Below are positions 7,459-12,894 of a stretch of DNA of 12,894 bases, piece by piece (positions within the stretch are counted from its first letter, which is position 1; each line of letters starts with the position of its first letter). The translations under genes and the position numbers were made by a program. Below the pieces are notes generated by a model. The model saw nothing but the letters and a program-made list of their open reading frames with translations, was not told the origin of the DNA and searched no databases. The stretch is from WLWS01 sp047638675. Its GTDB lineage: Bacteria > Pseudomonadota > Gammaproteobacteria > Eutrophobiales > Eutrophobiaceae. Location: NCBI GenBank assembly GCA_047638675.1, contig JBLIML010000106.1, forward strand, positions 1 through 12,894, read 5' to 3'.

Positions 7459-8802
7459 TTATTTCAAGCCGTAAGCGTAACAAAGCAGCGTAAAGGGAGA
7501 TTCAGCCTGACTTCCATCATTCAAGCCGTTTTGGATCTGATCGCCAGCCATAGGGCAGTCACTTATATAATGGTCGACTTGCGCTTGCTTAATTTTGTTT
7601 ATCACAGGTTTACAGATCTTCATGGAAATATCATGGTATTCACTTTTGACAGCATAGGTGCCATCGTGACCCGAACAACGTTCTATGACATCAATAGTGG
7701 TGTTCGGTACGAGTTGTAACATCTCTTTGGTTTTCATACCAATCTTCTGAACCCGCTGGTGGCAAGGGACATGATATGAAATATTACCCAGGCTATTTTT
7801 GAATTCGGTAGAGAGCCTGCCTGCCTTATGCCGCAGCATGAGATATTCAAAAGGATCGAAGAAGGCTTGTTGTACTTTCCTGACCTGTTCATCTTCAGGA
7901 AACATTAACGGCAATTCCTGTTTGAACATCAATACACAGGACGGGATTGGAGCGACAATATCCCAGCCTTCATCTACCAGGCTCGCCAGGCGGGGGATAT
8001 TATATTCCTTTAATTTTTCGACTGATTCCAAATCACCTAATTCCATTTTAGGCATACCACAACAGTGCTCCTGGGCAACCAACTTTACTTCTATATCATT
8101 GTGTTCGAGTAACGTGATCAGGTCTTCGCCAATGTCAGGCGCATTACGATTGCAATAGCAGGTCGCAAATAACGCCACTTTCCCGAGCGTGTTTCCGCAT
8201 GGCGTAGCGTCGATTTTTACGACGTTTCTAGTCTTTACGCGCTTCCTGAGTGTGTTGCTATGGTACTTCGGTACAATTGCCTCAGGATGTACTCCCAGTG
8301 TCTTATCCAGCAGAGTCCGTGTGAGTTTATTGTTATTGGCAGCATTGACGATTTCAGCTATGACTGGAATACCAGCCAGATTTCCCACAGTATCTGTGGA
8401 CGTCAGGATTCGATCGCGTAACTTACTTTCCCCACTTTTGTATTTAATGGCTTTGGCCTGCAACATGAGGTGGGGAAAGTCCACGTTCCATTCGTGAGGT
8501 GGAACGTAGGGACATTTAGTGAGATAACACAGATCGCACAAATAACATTGATCCACTACCTTGCCGTAGTCTTTTTTATCAACACTATCGATTTCCATTG
8601 TCTCGGACTCATCAACTAAATCAAACAAGGTTGGAAAGGCGTTACACAGGCTGACACAACGCCGGCAGCCATGACAGATATCGAATACTCTTTCCATTTC
8701 CGTATGTAGAAGTGCTTCATCGTAAAACGCTGGATTTTTCCAGTCGAGGGGATGGCGGGTTGGAGCCTCAAGACTCCCTTCGCGATATTCTGAGCTGCTC
8801 AT
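7459..8802 (-). CDS. Two-[4Fe-4S] CCG-domain oxidoreductase (GlpC / heterodisulfide reductase-related)
   Basis: This cytosolic electron-transfer protein resembles GlpC, LutA and the HdrB/D subunits. With the ATG at 8802 it has 447 residues. The N-terminal ferredoxin part binds two clusters: C43-C46-C49-C53 (CHGCRRCVSLC) and C86-C89-C92-C97, the latter with four instead of three residues before the last Cys-Pro. The C-terminal half has two CCG-type domains. The first is ordinary (CYCNRN ... HCCGMPK). The second has HVPCHQ ... RCSGHDG, where a Ser replaces one Cys of the usual CCG, then SDCPM. An in-frame GTG at 8817 would add five residues, but AGGAA (8809-8813) lies six bases before 8802 and favours that ATG. 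DUF3501 follows after 13 bases. The physiological partner and substrate are unknown. Confidence 0.85.
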   Translation of the reverse strand: MSSSEYREGSLEAPTRHPLDWKNPAFYDEALLHTEMERVFDICHGCRRCVSLCNAFPTLFDLVDESETMEIDSVDKKDYGKVVDQCYLCDLCYLTKCPYVPPHEWNVDFPHLMLQAKAIKYKSGESKLRDRILTSTDTVGNLAGIPVIAEIVNAANNNKLTRTLLDKTLGVHPEAIVPKYHSNTLRKRVKTRNVVKIDATPCGNTLGKVALFATCYCNRNAPDIGEDLITLLEHNDIEVKLVAQEHCCGMPKMELGDLESVEKLKEYNIPRLASLVDEGWDIVAPIPSCVLMFKQELPLMFPEDEQVRKVQQAFFDPFEYLMLRHKAGRLSTEFKNSLGNISYHVPCHQRVQKIGMKTKEMLQLVPNTTIDVIERCSGHDGTYAVKSEYHDISMKICKPVINKIKQAQVDHYISDCPMAGDQIQNGLNDGSQAESPFTLLCYAYGLK

Positions 8803-8865
8803 TGTTGTTTCCTGCACTCGTTTATGGCTATCACTACAATAGTTTTTCTATATCAATCTCTATAA

Positions 8866-8896
8866 ACAACAAACCGGGCAGCGCCCGGTTTGTTGT
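8866..8896 (-). terminator. Strong hairpin after the rubrerythrin gene
   Basis: A perfect 14-bp stem (8866-8879 with 8883-8896) with a 3-nt loop, core ACCGGGC / GCCCGGT. On the minus strand the stem ends in TTTGTTGT followed by TTAT, giving a U-rich 3' side. It lies between the rubrerythrin stop (8917) and the start of the Fe-S gene (8802). It should end or strongly reduce transcription into the downstream pair, or protect the 3' end of the rubrerythrin message. Confidence 0.85.
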
Positions 8897-8916
8897 AAAG
8901 CTAAGATATGGGTGAC

Positions 8917-9336
8917 CTAAGCGTCTAGCGTATCCAGTGCCTTTTGAAAACGATTGGCATGGGAACGTTCTGCTTTTGCCAGGGTTTCAAACCAGTCAGC
9001 GATTTCATCGAAGCCCTCTTCACGGGCAGACTTGGCCATACCAGGATACATATCAGTATATTCATGGGTCTCACCAGCAATAGCTGCTTTTAGATTCAGA
9101 GAGGTGGTGCCGATAGGTTCACCTGTAGCGGGATCGCCTACCTCTTCAAGGTATTCAAGATGCCCATGGGCATGACCGGTTTCACCTTCAGCGGTGGAAC
9201 GAAATACTGTAGAGACATCGTTATAGCCTTCGACATCAGCCTTTTGGGCGAAATAAAGGTAGCGCCGATTGGCCTGAGATTCCCCTGCAAATGCAGCCTT
9301 TAGATTTTCTTCGGTTTTAGTGCCTTTTAGCGCCAT
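8917..9336 (-). CDS. Rubrerythrin, diiron domain only
   Basis: Rubrerythrins are cytosolic diiron peroxidases that remove hydrogen peroxide in low-oxygen cells. The 139 residues form one ferritin-like four-helix domain. The ligand set is complete: Glu19 (AFAGESQANRRY), Glu52 and His55 (EGETGHAHGH), Glu89 and Glu92 (AIAGETHEY), Glu123 and His126 (AKAERSHANRF). The C-terminal rubredoxin domain of classical rubrerythrin is absent (no CxxC pair), so electrons must come from a separate donor; the neighbouring Fe-S protein is a candidate by position only. Expression looks strong: AGGAGG (9344-9349) seven bases before the ATG, and a TTGACA promoter upstream. A hairpin follows the stop. Confidence 0.95.
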   Translation of the reverse strand: MALKGTKTEENLKAAFAGESQANRRYLYFAQKADVEGYNDVSTVFRSTAEGETGHAHGHLEYLEEVGDPATGEPIGTTSLNLKAAIAGETHEYTDMYPGMAKSAREEGFDEIADWFETLAKAERSHANRFQKALDTLDA

Positions 9337-9375
9337 GTAATAGCCTCCTAAGCTTATGTTTTATATGCAAATAAA

Positions 9376-9406
9376 GCCAATTATGATTTGGCCAGAACCG
9401 ATCGGA
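9376..9406 (-). promoter_or_regulatory. Inverted repeats in the rubrerythrin leader
   Basis: Two symmetric elements lie between the -10 box and the gene: CCGATCGG (9398-9405, flanked by further partial symmetry) near the expected transcription start, and GCCAA-N7-TTGGC (9376-9392) in the leader. Either could be a regulator site or an RNA hairpin. I cannot assign a regulator. Confidence 0.35.
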
Positions 9407-9435
9407 ACTGTACTCTTGGGGCTATGAACTGTCAA
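9407..9435 (-). promoter_or_regulatory. Sigma70-type promoter of the rubrerythrin gene
   Basis: On the minus strand a consensus -35 TTGACA (9430-9435) is followed, after 17 bases, by TACAGT (9407-9412, four of six consensus bases). It lies about 70 bases before the ATG and points into the gene. Confidence 0.7.
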
Positions 9436-9530
9436 CATAAGTCAGCAGTTTTCAGTATTGTATTTTTAAATCTTCTTTATAGTTAAAATCTATAAGCAAG
9501 CAGCACAGTAGCATTTTCAGATTCAGAAAA

Positions 9531-9560
9531 TTAACATCTAATCTGACATATTGGTAAGAT
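9531..9560 (+). promoter_or_regulatory. Probable promoter of xseB-ispA
   Basis: TTAACA (9531-9536, five of six consensus bases) and TAAGAT (9555-9560, four of six) are 18 bases apart. Transcription would start near 9567, just before the Shine-Dalgarno at 9578. It is divergent from the rubrerythrin promoter. Confidence 0.5.
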
Positions 9561-9588
9561 TCCCTTTTGGGCTCGACGGAGATTGCTG

Positions 9589-9831
9589 GTGGTAAAAAAA
9601 GAAGAGAAATTCGATTTTGAGAAAGCTTTAGGTGAGTTGGAAAAATTAGTCGAAAAGATGGAACAAGGTGATATGAGCCTGGAAGAATCACTAAAACAAT
9701 TTGAACGCGGTGTGGCATTGACGCGTTCCTGTCAAAAAGCCCTCGCCGACGCTGAGCAAAAAGTTCAAATCCTTTTGCAAAATGCAGGTAAAGAAGAACT
9801 GGCGTCCTTTAAGGCAGATGATGATAACTAA
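9589..9831 (+). CDS. xseB: Exodeoxyribonuclease VII small subunit
   Basis: XseB binds several copies to XseA; the complex degrades single-stranded DNA from both ends in repair. The product is an 80-residue helical hairpin, the same length as E. coli XseB. It has the family's core FEKALGELEKLVEKMEQGD, SLEESLKQFERGVALTR, and the tail DAEQKVQILL. I chose GTG at 9589 because GGAG (9578-9581) lies seven bases upstream and because VKKEEKFDFEKAL then aligns with E. coli PKKNEA...FEKAL. A TTG at 9583 would add two residues but overlaps the useful spacing. It is followed by ispA after eight bases, the usual xseB-ispA pair. xseA is not in the window. Confidence 0.94.
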   Translation: MVKKEEKFDFEKALGELEKLVEKMEQGDMSLEESLKQFERGVALTRSCQKALADAEQKVQILLQNAGKEELASFKADDDN

Positions 9832-9839
9832 TAAGAAAA

Positions 9840-10730
9840 ATGTCGCTATCTACACAACTACAGAAATATCAGACACAGGTGGAAGTAGCCCTTGATCGCT
9901 GGCTACCTTCAGAAAATATCCAACCGTGCCATCTACACGAAGCCATGCGTTATGCCGTCCTCGGTGAGGGAAAACGAATACGCCCGGTACTGGTCTATGC
10001 CTGTGGAGAAGCTTTCGGGGTAGAAATCAGTGCCCTGGATGCCTGTGCTACTGCAGTGGAGATGATTCATGCTTACTCATTAGTGCATGATGATTTACCT
10101 GCGATGGATGATGATGACCTGCGCCGTGGTAGACCCACTTTGCATAAACAATTCGACGAGGCGACGGCGATTCTCGCAGGTGACGCTCTACAAGCCCTCG
10201 CATTTCACGTTCTCGCAAATGATCCGGCAATTGAAGTGGATGCGGCTCAAAGAATACAGATGATAGATAAACTTGCTATAGCCAGCGGCTCAATTGGAAT
10301 GGCAGGAGGCCAGGCCATCGATTTGGCCTCCGTAGGCAAAACTCTGAATTTAGATGAATTGGAGAATATGCACATGCACAAAACCGGTGCTTTAATTCGC
10401 GCCAGCGTCGAAATGGGCGCGCTTTGTTCACAGGGGCTGAATCCAGAACGCTTCGCTATGGTCTCTCAATATGCCAATTGCATTGGCCTGGCATTTCAGG
10501 TGCAGGACGACATTCTAGACATCGAAAGCGATACAGAAACCATGGGAAAACCACAGGGCTCAGATATAGCGCGCAATAAACCGACATATCCAAATTTACT
10601 AGGTCTGGAAGGCGCGAAAGAGACGGCAAGAAAACTCCACGACGAGGCTATCGAATGCTTGCAAGATTTCGATGAAAAAGCCGACACTTTGCGATTGATT
10701 GCTAATTACATCGTACAGCGGAATAAATAG
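9840..10730 (+). CDS. ispA: Farnesyl diphosphate synthase (short-chain polyprenyl synthase)
   Basis: The enzyme condenses isopentenyl diphosphate with dimethylallyl and geranyl diphosphate to give C15 farnesyl diphosphate, the precursor of ubiquinone side chains, undecaprenyl phosphate and hopanoids. The 296 residues carry both Asp-rich motifs of the all-alpha trans-prenyl synthase fold: DDLPAMD (84-90, followed by DDDLRRGRPT) and DDILD (223-227) within FQVQDDILD. GEGKRIRP (43-50) binds diphosphate, and GGQAIDL (156-162) and HKTGALI (180-186) are also present. The two residues between the DD and D of the first motif give the bacterial FPP/GGPP pattern; product length is assigned by context with xseB. 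The start has only a weak AAGAAAA stretch before it, so coupling to xseB is likely. dxs does not follow. Confidence 0.94.
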   Translation: MSLSTQLQKYQTQVEVALDRWLPSENIQPCHLHEAMRYAVLGEGKRIRPVLVYACGEAFGVEISALDACATAVEMIHAYSLVHDDLPAMDDDDLRRGRPTLHKQFDEATAILAGDALQALAFHVLANDPAIEVDAAQRIQMIDKLAIASGSIGMAGGQAIDLASVGKTLNLDELENMHMHKTGALIRASVEMGALCSQGLNPERFAMVSQYANCIGLAFQVQDDILDIESDTETMGKPQGSDIARNKPTYPNLLGLEGAKETARKLHDEAIECLQDFDEKADTLRLIANYIVQRNK

Positions 10731-10786
10731 TGATATTGAACAAACTCAGCGTTTATGCATAAAGCGAGGTGATTGAAAACTAAAAA

Positions 10787-10803
10787 CCTAGTAAAATACT
10801 AGG
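10787..10803. terminator. Small hairpin after ispA
   Basis: CCTAGTA and TACTAGG form a perfect 7-bp stem around AAA, 57 bases after the ispA stop. No T-run follows on the plus strand. On the minus strand the stem is followed by TTTTTAG, so its polarity as an intrinsic terminator is opposite to ispA. Stem strength is modest. Confidence 0.35.
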
Positions 10804-10817
10804 ACATACCGATATTG

Positions 10818-10845
10818 TTGATACCATTTCGTCGCCATTTATACT
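10818..10845 (+). promoter_or_regulatory. Probable promoter of folE2
   Basis: TTGATA (10818-10823) and TATACT (10840-10845), each five of six consensus bases, are 16 bases apart. Transcription would begin near 10852, giving a leader of about 70 bases that holds a CCCGAG/CTCGGG hairpin (10864-10869 with 10887-10892) and five Ts. Four ATACC words flank and overlap the promoter (10806, 10821, 10878, 10894). I see no recognisable Zur box or known riboswitch. Confidence 0.55.
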
Positions 10846-10921
10846 CAAGCTACAGGCTTAGTACCCGAGAAAAGCGAATACCACCCCTCGGGCATACCAT
10901 TTTTAGAGGTTATTTAATTAC

Positions 10922-11767
10922 ATGAATTTACCCGCATCCGTCATAGATAATGAAATTCCTGATGTTCAAAATAGTCAGGATACGCGCCATATCGCCATTG
11001 ATAAAGTAGGCATCAAGGACATTCGTCATCCGGTCGTGGTTCGTGATCGTACTGGAGGAGAGCAACACACAGTCGCTAACTTTAATATGTACGTTAGTCT
11101 TCCACATAACTTTAAAGGGACCCACATGTCTCGTTTTGTGGAAATTCTGAACGATCACGAATATGAAATCACGGTAGAGTCATTTAAGCGCATGATAGAA
11201 GAGATGACCGATTTGCTCGATGCAGAGTCAGGACATATCGAGATGTGTTTTCCCTACTTTGTTAACAAAGCGGCACCGGTTTCCGGCGTTAAAAGTTTGA
11301 TGGATTATGAAGTCTCCTTTATTGGCGAGATCAAAGCAGGAACGCCTTCTGTATTAGTCAAGGTTTTGGTGCCAGTAACGAGCCTATGCCCTTGTTCTAA
11401 AAAGATTTCAGACAGAGGTGCCCACAACCAGCGGTCACACATAACTGTTAATGTCAAAACGCGAGATTTCATATGGATTGAAGAGATTATTGACTATGTA
11501 GAAAAAGTCGCCTCATGCGAACTCTATGGCCTCCTCAAAAGACCGGACGAGAAATATGTCACTGAGTACGCATACGACAACCCAAAATTTGTGGAAGACA
11601 TTGTTCGCGATGTCGCAATCGAATTTAATAAAGACGACCGTATTGCGGCTTACACTGTGGAATCAGAGAACTTCGAATCCATCCATAATCATTCGGCATT
11701 TATCAACAGACGGCAAGGCGTAACGGCGAATTTTGTCGTCAAAAACTTGCCTTTTACTTATGCATAG
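10922..11767 (+). CDS. folE2: GTP cyclohydrolase FolE2 (type IB)
   Basis: FolE2 converts GTP to 7,8-dihydroneopterin triphosphate, the first step of folate and of queuosine (preQ0) synthesis. Unlike FolE it is not strictly zinc dependent and belongs to the COG1469 tunnelling-fold branch. The 281 residues match the family's length. The metal-binding residues I expect are at matching spacing: Cys156 in SLCPCSK, His168 in GAHNQRSH and Glu210 in KRPDEKY. Other hallmarks are YEITVESFKRMIEEM (81-95), ASCELYGLLKRPDE and NHSAFINR near the C terminus. AGAGG (10905-10909) is twelve bases before the ATG, rather far, so initiation may be moderate. A separate promoter and an intrinsic terminator make it monocistronic. 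Whether a second, zinc-type folE exists cannot be seen here. Confidence 0.95.
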   Translation: MNLPASVIDNEIPDVQNSQDTRHIAIDKVGIKDIRHPVVVRDRTGGEQHTVANFNMYVSLPHNFKGTHMSRFVEILNDHEYEITVESFKRMIEEMTDLLDAESGHIEMCFPYFVNKAAPVSGVKSLMDYEVSFIGEIKAGTPSVLVKVLVPVTSLCPCSKKISDRGAHNQRSHITVNVKTRDFIWIEEIIDYVEKVASCELYGLLKRPDEKYVTEYAYDNPKFVEDIVRDVAIEFNKDDRIAAYTVESENFESIHNHSAFINRRQGVTANFVVKNLPFTYA

Positions 11768-11889
11768 GCTCTACAGCACATCAAGAATTTTCTATAACTA
11801 GCTGATATAAAAGCAACTAACATACTTGGCATTATTAATGCACTATTTACGGGGCAAGCTTAACTATTTCCCCCTCCTTATATCTTGCA
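11768..11889 (+). other. folE2 3' spacer
   Basis: No gene is visible. A 13-base palindrome, GCATTA-T-TAATGC, lies at 11829-11841. The stretch ends at the intrinsic terminator, so it is probably the 3' untranslated part of the folE2 message. Confidence 0.5.
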
Positions 11890-11916
11890 GGGTGTCCAAT
11901 GGACACCCTTTTTTTT
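11890..11916 (+). terminator. Intrinsic terminator after folE2
   Basis: GGGTGTCC (11890-11897) and GGACACCC (11901-11908) form a perfect 8-bp stem with a 3-nt loop AAT, followed directly by eight Ts. It is a textbook rho-independent terminator, 122 bases after the folE2 stop and immediately before the repeat region. Confidence 0.95.
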
Positions 11917-11917
11917 G

Positions 11918-11933
11918 CTTACATGGATGTAAG
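11918..11933 (+). other. Hairpin with UGGA tetraloop, CsrA-site-like
   Basis: CTTACA and TGTAAG pair perfectly (6 bp) around TGGA. The core ACATGGATGT fits the published CsrA/RsmA binding consensus (ACANGGANGU, GGA in a hairpin loop). It follows the folE2 terminator by one base. Binding is an inference from the motif only. Confidence 0.5.
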
Positions 11934-11934
11934 T

Positions 11935-11967
11935 ACATCGGTTTTGCAGGAGCAAAAAAACCGATGT
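11935..11967 (+). other. Inverted repeat flanking AGGA at the left edge of the repeat array
   Basis: ACATCGGTTTTGC (11935-11947) pairs with GCAAAAAAACCGATGT (11952-11967), the right arm having three extra As, and AGGA forms the loop. The right arm is the beginning of the first repeat unit, so the left arm is a reversed copy of the unit start. It may mark the border of the array. Confidence 0.6.
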
Positions 11968-12510
11968 CTCTCAGAAGTCGTAATAATAGTCGCGGCCCTA
12001 AAGCGACTCTCAACGATCCCTTATGCCCGGAGCAAAAAAACCGATGTCTCTCAGAAGTCGTAATAATAGTCGCGGCCCTAAAGCGACTCTCAACGATCCC
12101 TTATGCCCGGAGCAAAAAAACCGATGTCTCTCAGAAGCCGTAATAAGAGTCGTAGCCATCTATCTTCCGCAAGACGAGCAGGACACTTACAGGACGTAAG
12201 TGGTTGAAAACGGCGGGAGCATGTTTTCTAGCGGCTCTCAACGATCCACGAAGCCAGGAGCAAAAAACCGATGTCTATCAGAAGCCTCAATAACAGTCGC
12301 AGCTATAAATAATCCCGCAGGACGCGCAGGACACTTACAGGACGTAAGTGGTTGAATACGCTGGGAGCTTGTTTTCTAGCGGCTCTCAACGATCCCTTAT
12401 GCCCGGAGCAAAAAAACCGATGTCTCTCAAAAGCCGCAATAATAGTCGCGGCCCTAAAACGGCCCTTAATAATCCGAGATGCCACAAGCAAAAAACCTAA
12501 GCCTTCAAGC
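11949..12510 (+). repeat. Tandem repeat array with 80-bp and 148-bp units
   Basis: Each unit opens with GGAGCAAAAAAACCGATGTC, which recurs at 11949, 12029, 12109, 12257 and 12405. Units 1 and 2 (80 bp each) are identical over all 80 bases. Units 3 and 4 are 148 bp. Unit 5 is 80 bp and diverged in its second half. A decayed start (AAGCAAAAAACCT) at 12485-12510 looks like a sixth copy. The 80-bp unit contains AGTCGC-N9-GCGACT, a 6-bp hairpin (11988-12008 in unit 1), and ends CTCAACGATCCCTTATGCCC. The unit length is not a multiple of three, so a coding repeat is unlikely. Units are far too long and lack unique spacers for CRISPR. I do not recognise the family. REP/ERIC-like intergenic elements or a structured RNA are the main options. 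Confidence 0.92.
12109..12404 (+). repeat. Two enlarged units carrying a shared 68-bp extra module
   Basis: Units 3 (12109-12256) and 4 (12257-12404) share the start and the end (CGGCTCTCAACGATCC) of the 80-bp unit but hold 68 extra bases in the middle. The best conserved part of the extra module is GCAGGACACTTACAGGACGT followed by AAGTGGTTGAA. In both copies it forms CACTTAC-AGGAC-GTAAGTG, a perfect 7-bp hairpin (12184-12202 and 12332-12350). Unit 4 also has a 3-bp CGC-AGGAC-GCG mini-hairpin (12316-12326). Gain of the module in some units, or its loss from others, cannot be told apart here. Confidence 0.85.
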
Positions 12511-12556
12511 CATAATTTTGTGCCTTACTCCTGAACCTTGTCTGTGTCCGGTGCTC

Positions 12557-12562
12557 TATAAT
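12557..12562 (+). promoter_or_regulatory. -10 box before the BamE-like gene
   Basis: A perfect TATAAT. No good -35 lies 16-18 bases upstream; TTGTCT is only 13 bases away. The leader would be about 20 bases and shows no Shine-Dalgarno before the ATG at 12589. Confidence 0.45.
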
Positions 12563-12588
12563 TAAAAGAAACAACACATCTTGCTCAT

Positions 12589-12891
12589 ATGAAAATTAAA
12601 CGCTCTGTGTTCCTGATACTTTTTTCTCTCTTACCAGGCTTTCTTTGCGCAGAAAAAATTGATATGAGAGATTTTATACAATTGAAGCGAGGAATGTCCG
12701 AAGGTGAAGTCTTGTTTCGAGTGGGCGCCTCTAACTACGAATCAGTCTATAGCAATCATCACAATGAAATATTGAAAAAAGTCTGGTATTACATTCCGAC
12801 ACAGAATGGCTCCAATGCGTGGATAACGGAAATTACCTTTGATCGTAGAGGTACGGTCAGCGTATTGAATCGATACCGCGCACGAAAGTAA
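12589..12891 (+). CDS. Small exported protein with BamE/SmpA-like (OmlA) domain
   Basis: The 100-residue product begins with a signal peptide: basic MKIKR, hydrophobic SVFLILFSLLPGFLC, and probable cleavage near Ala21. The Cys at residue 20 is not in a proper lipobox (GFLC lacks the small residue before Cys), so it is more likely a soluble periplasmic protein than a lipoprotein. The mature part follows the BamE/SmpA pattern: LKRGMSEGEVLFRVG (33-47), a central VWYYIP strand, then ITEITFDRRGTVS. It is shorter than BamE and lies outside any outer-membrane assembly context, so the BamE role itself is not implied. The start lacks a Shine-Dalgarno. It follows the repeat array and reaches the edge of the window. 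Function is unknown. Confidence 0.75.
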   Translation: MKIKRSVFLILFSLLPGFLCAEKIDMRDFIQLKRGMSEGEVLFRVGASNYESVYSNHHNEILKKVWYYIPTQNGSNAWITEITFDRRGTVSVLNRYRARK

Positions 12892-12894
12892 AAT

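Noticed and set aside
9452..9718. 88-codon minus-strand ORF overlapping xseB
   Set aside because: It is antisense to the well-supported xseB gene and covers its promoter region; no ribosome site or domain was seen.
10850..10921. preQ1 or tetrahydrofolate riboswitch before folE2
   Set aside because: The leader has a 6-bp hairpin and an ordinary ribosome site, but none of the conserved cores I know for these riboswitches.
11826..12143. 105-codon ORF running into the repeats on the plus strand
   Set aside because: It crosses the strong intrinsic terminator at 11890-11916, starts at TTG without a ribosome site, and the 80-bp repeat shifts frame each copy.
11949..12510. CRISPR array
   Set aside because: Repeat units are 80-148 bp and directly abutting, with no short direct repeats separated by unique spacers, and no cas genes nearby.
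12303..12534. Short ORFs of about 60 codons on both strands of the repeat array
   Set aside because: They consist of repeat sequence read in different frames, without ribosome sites or family resemblance.
11900..12560. Insertion sequence or transposon remnant
   Set aside because: No transposase fragment, terminal inverted repeats with target duplication, or coding remnant was found; the inverted repeat at 11935-11967 is local to the array edge.

Overview
The window reads as a chromosomal segment of a gammaproteobacterium. ParC, ParE, MscL, XseB and IspA all resemble their E. coli counterparts in motif order and length. Base composition is moderate and slightly AT-leaning. A rubrerythrin / Fe-S oxidoreductase / DUF3501 block and a Zn-independent-type GTP cyclohydrolase (FolE2) point to an environmental rather than enteric lineage. 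I cannot name the genus from sequence alone.

Layout. Positions 1-422 (+) hold the 3' end of a cobalamin-independent methionine synthase-like gene. It converges on mscL (517-921, -) across a perfect bidirectional terminator. Positions 922-1260 carry no established gene, but contain a possible small unit: a palindrome, a 41-codon ORF and a + strand terminator. Next, all on the minus strand and in transcription order, come parE (from 6654), a PQQ-dependent aldose dehydrogenase-like gene and parC (ending at 1261). These three are collinear, with gaps of 72 and 48 bases, so the two topoisomerase IV subunits flank a periplasmic sugar-oxidising enzyme.

Upstream of parE and also on the minus strand lies a redox block: rubrerythrin (9336-8917), then a two-[4Fe-4S] CCG-domain protein (8802-7459), then a DUF3501 protein (7445-6861). 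A strong hairpin follows the rubrerythrin gene, so the downstream pair probably receives only read-through or has its own promoter. Rubrerythrin has a good sigma70-type promoter and a strong Shine-Dalgarno. Divergent from it on the plus strand are xseB and ispA (8 bases apart), followed after 191 bases by folE2, which has its own promoter. dxs, which often follows ispA, is absent.

After folE2 and its intrinsic terminator, positions 11918-12510 hold a structured noncoding region: a tandem array of 80-bp and 148-bp units rich in small hairpins whose loops display GGA. The two first units are identical. This array is the least explained part of the window. The last gene (12589-12891, +) is a small exported protein with a BamE/SmpA-like domain.
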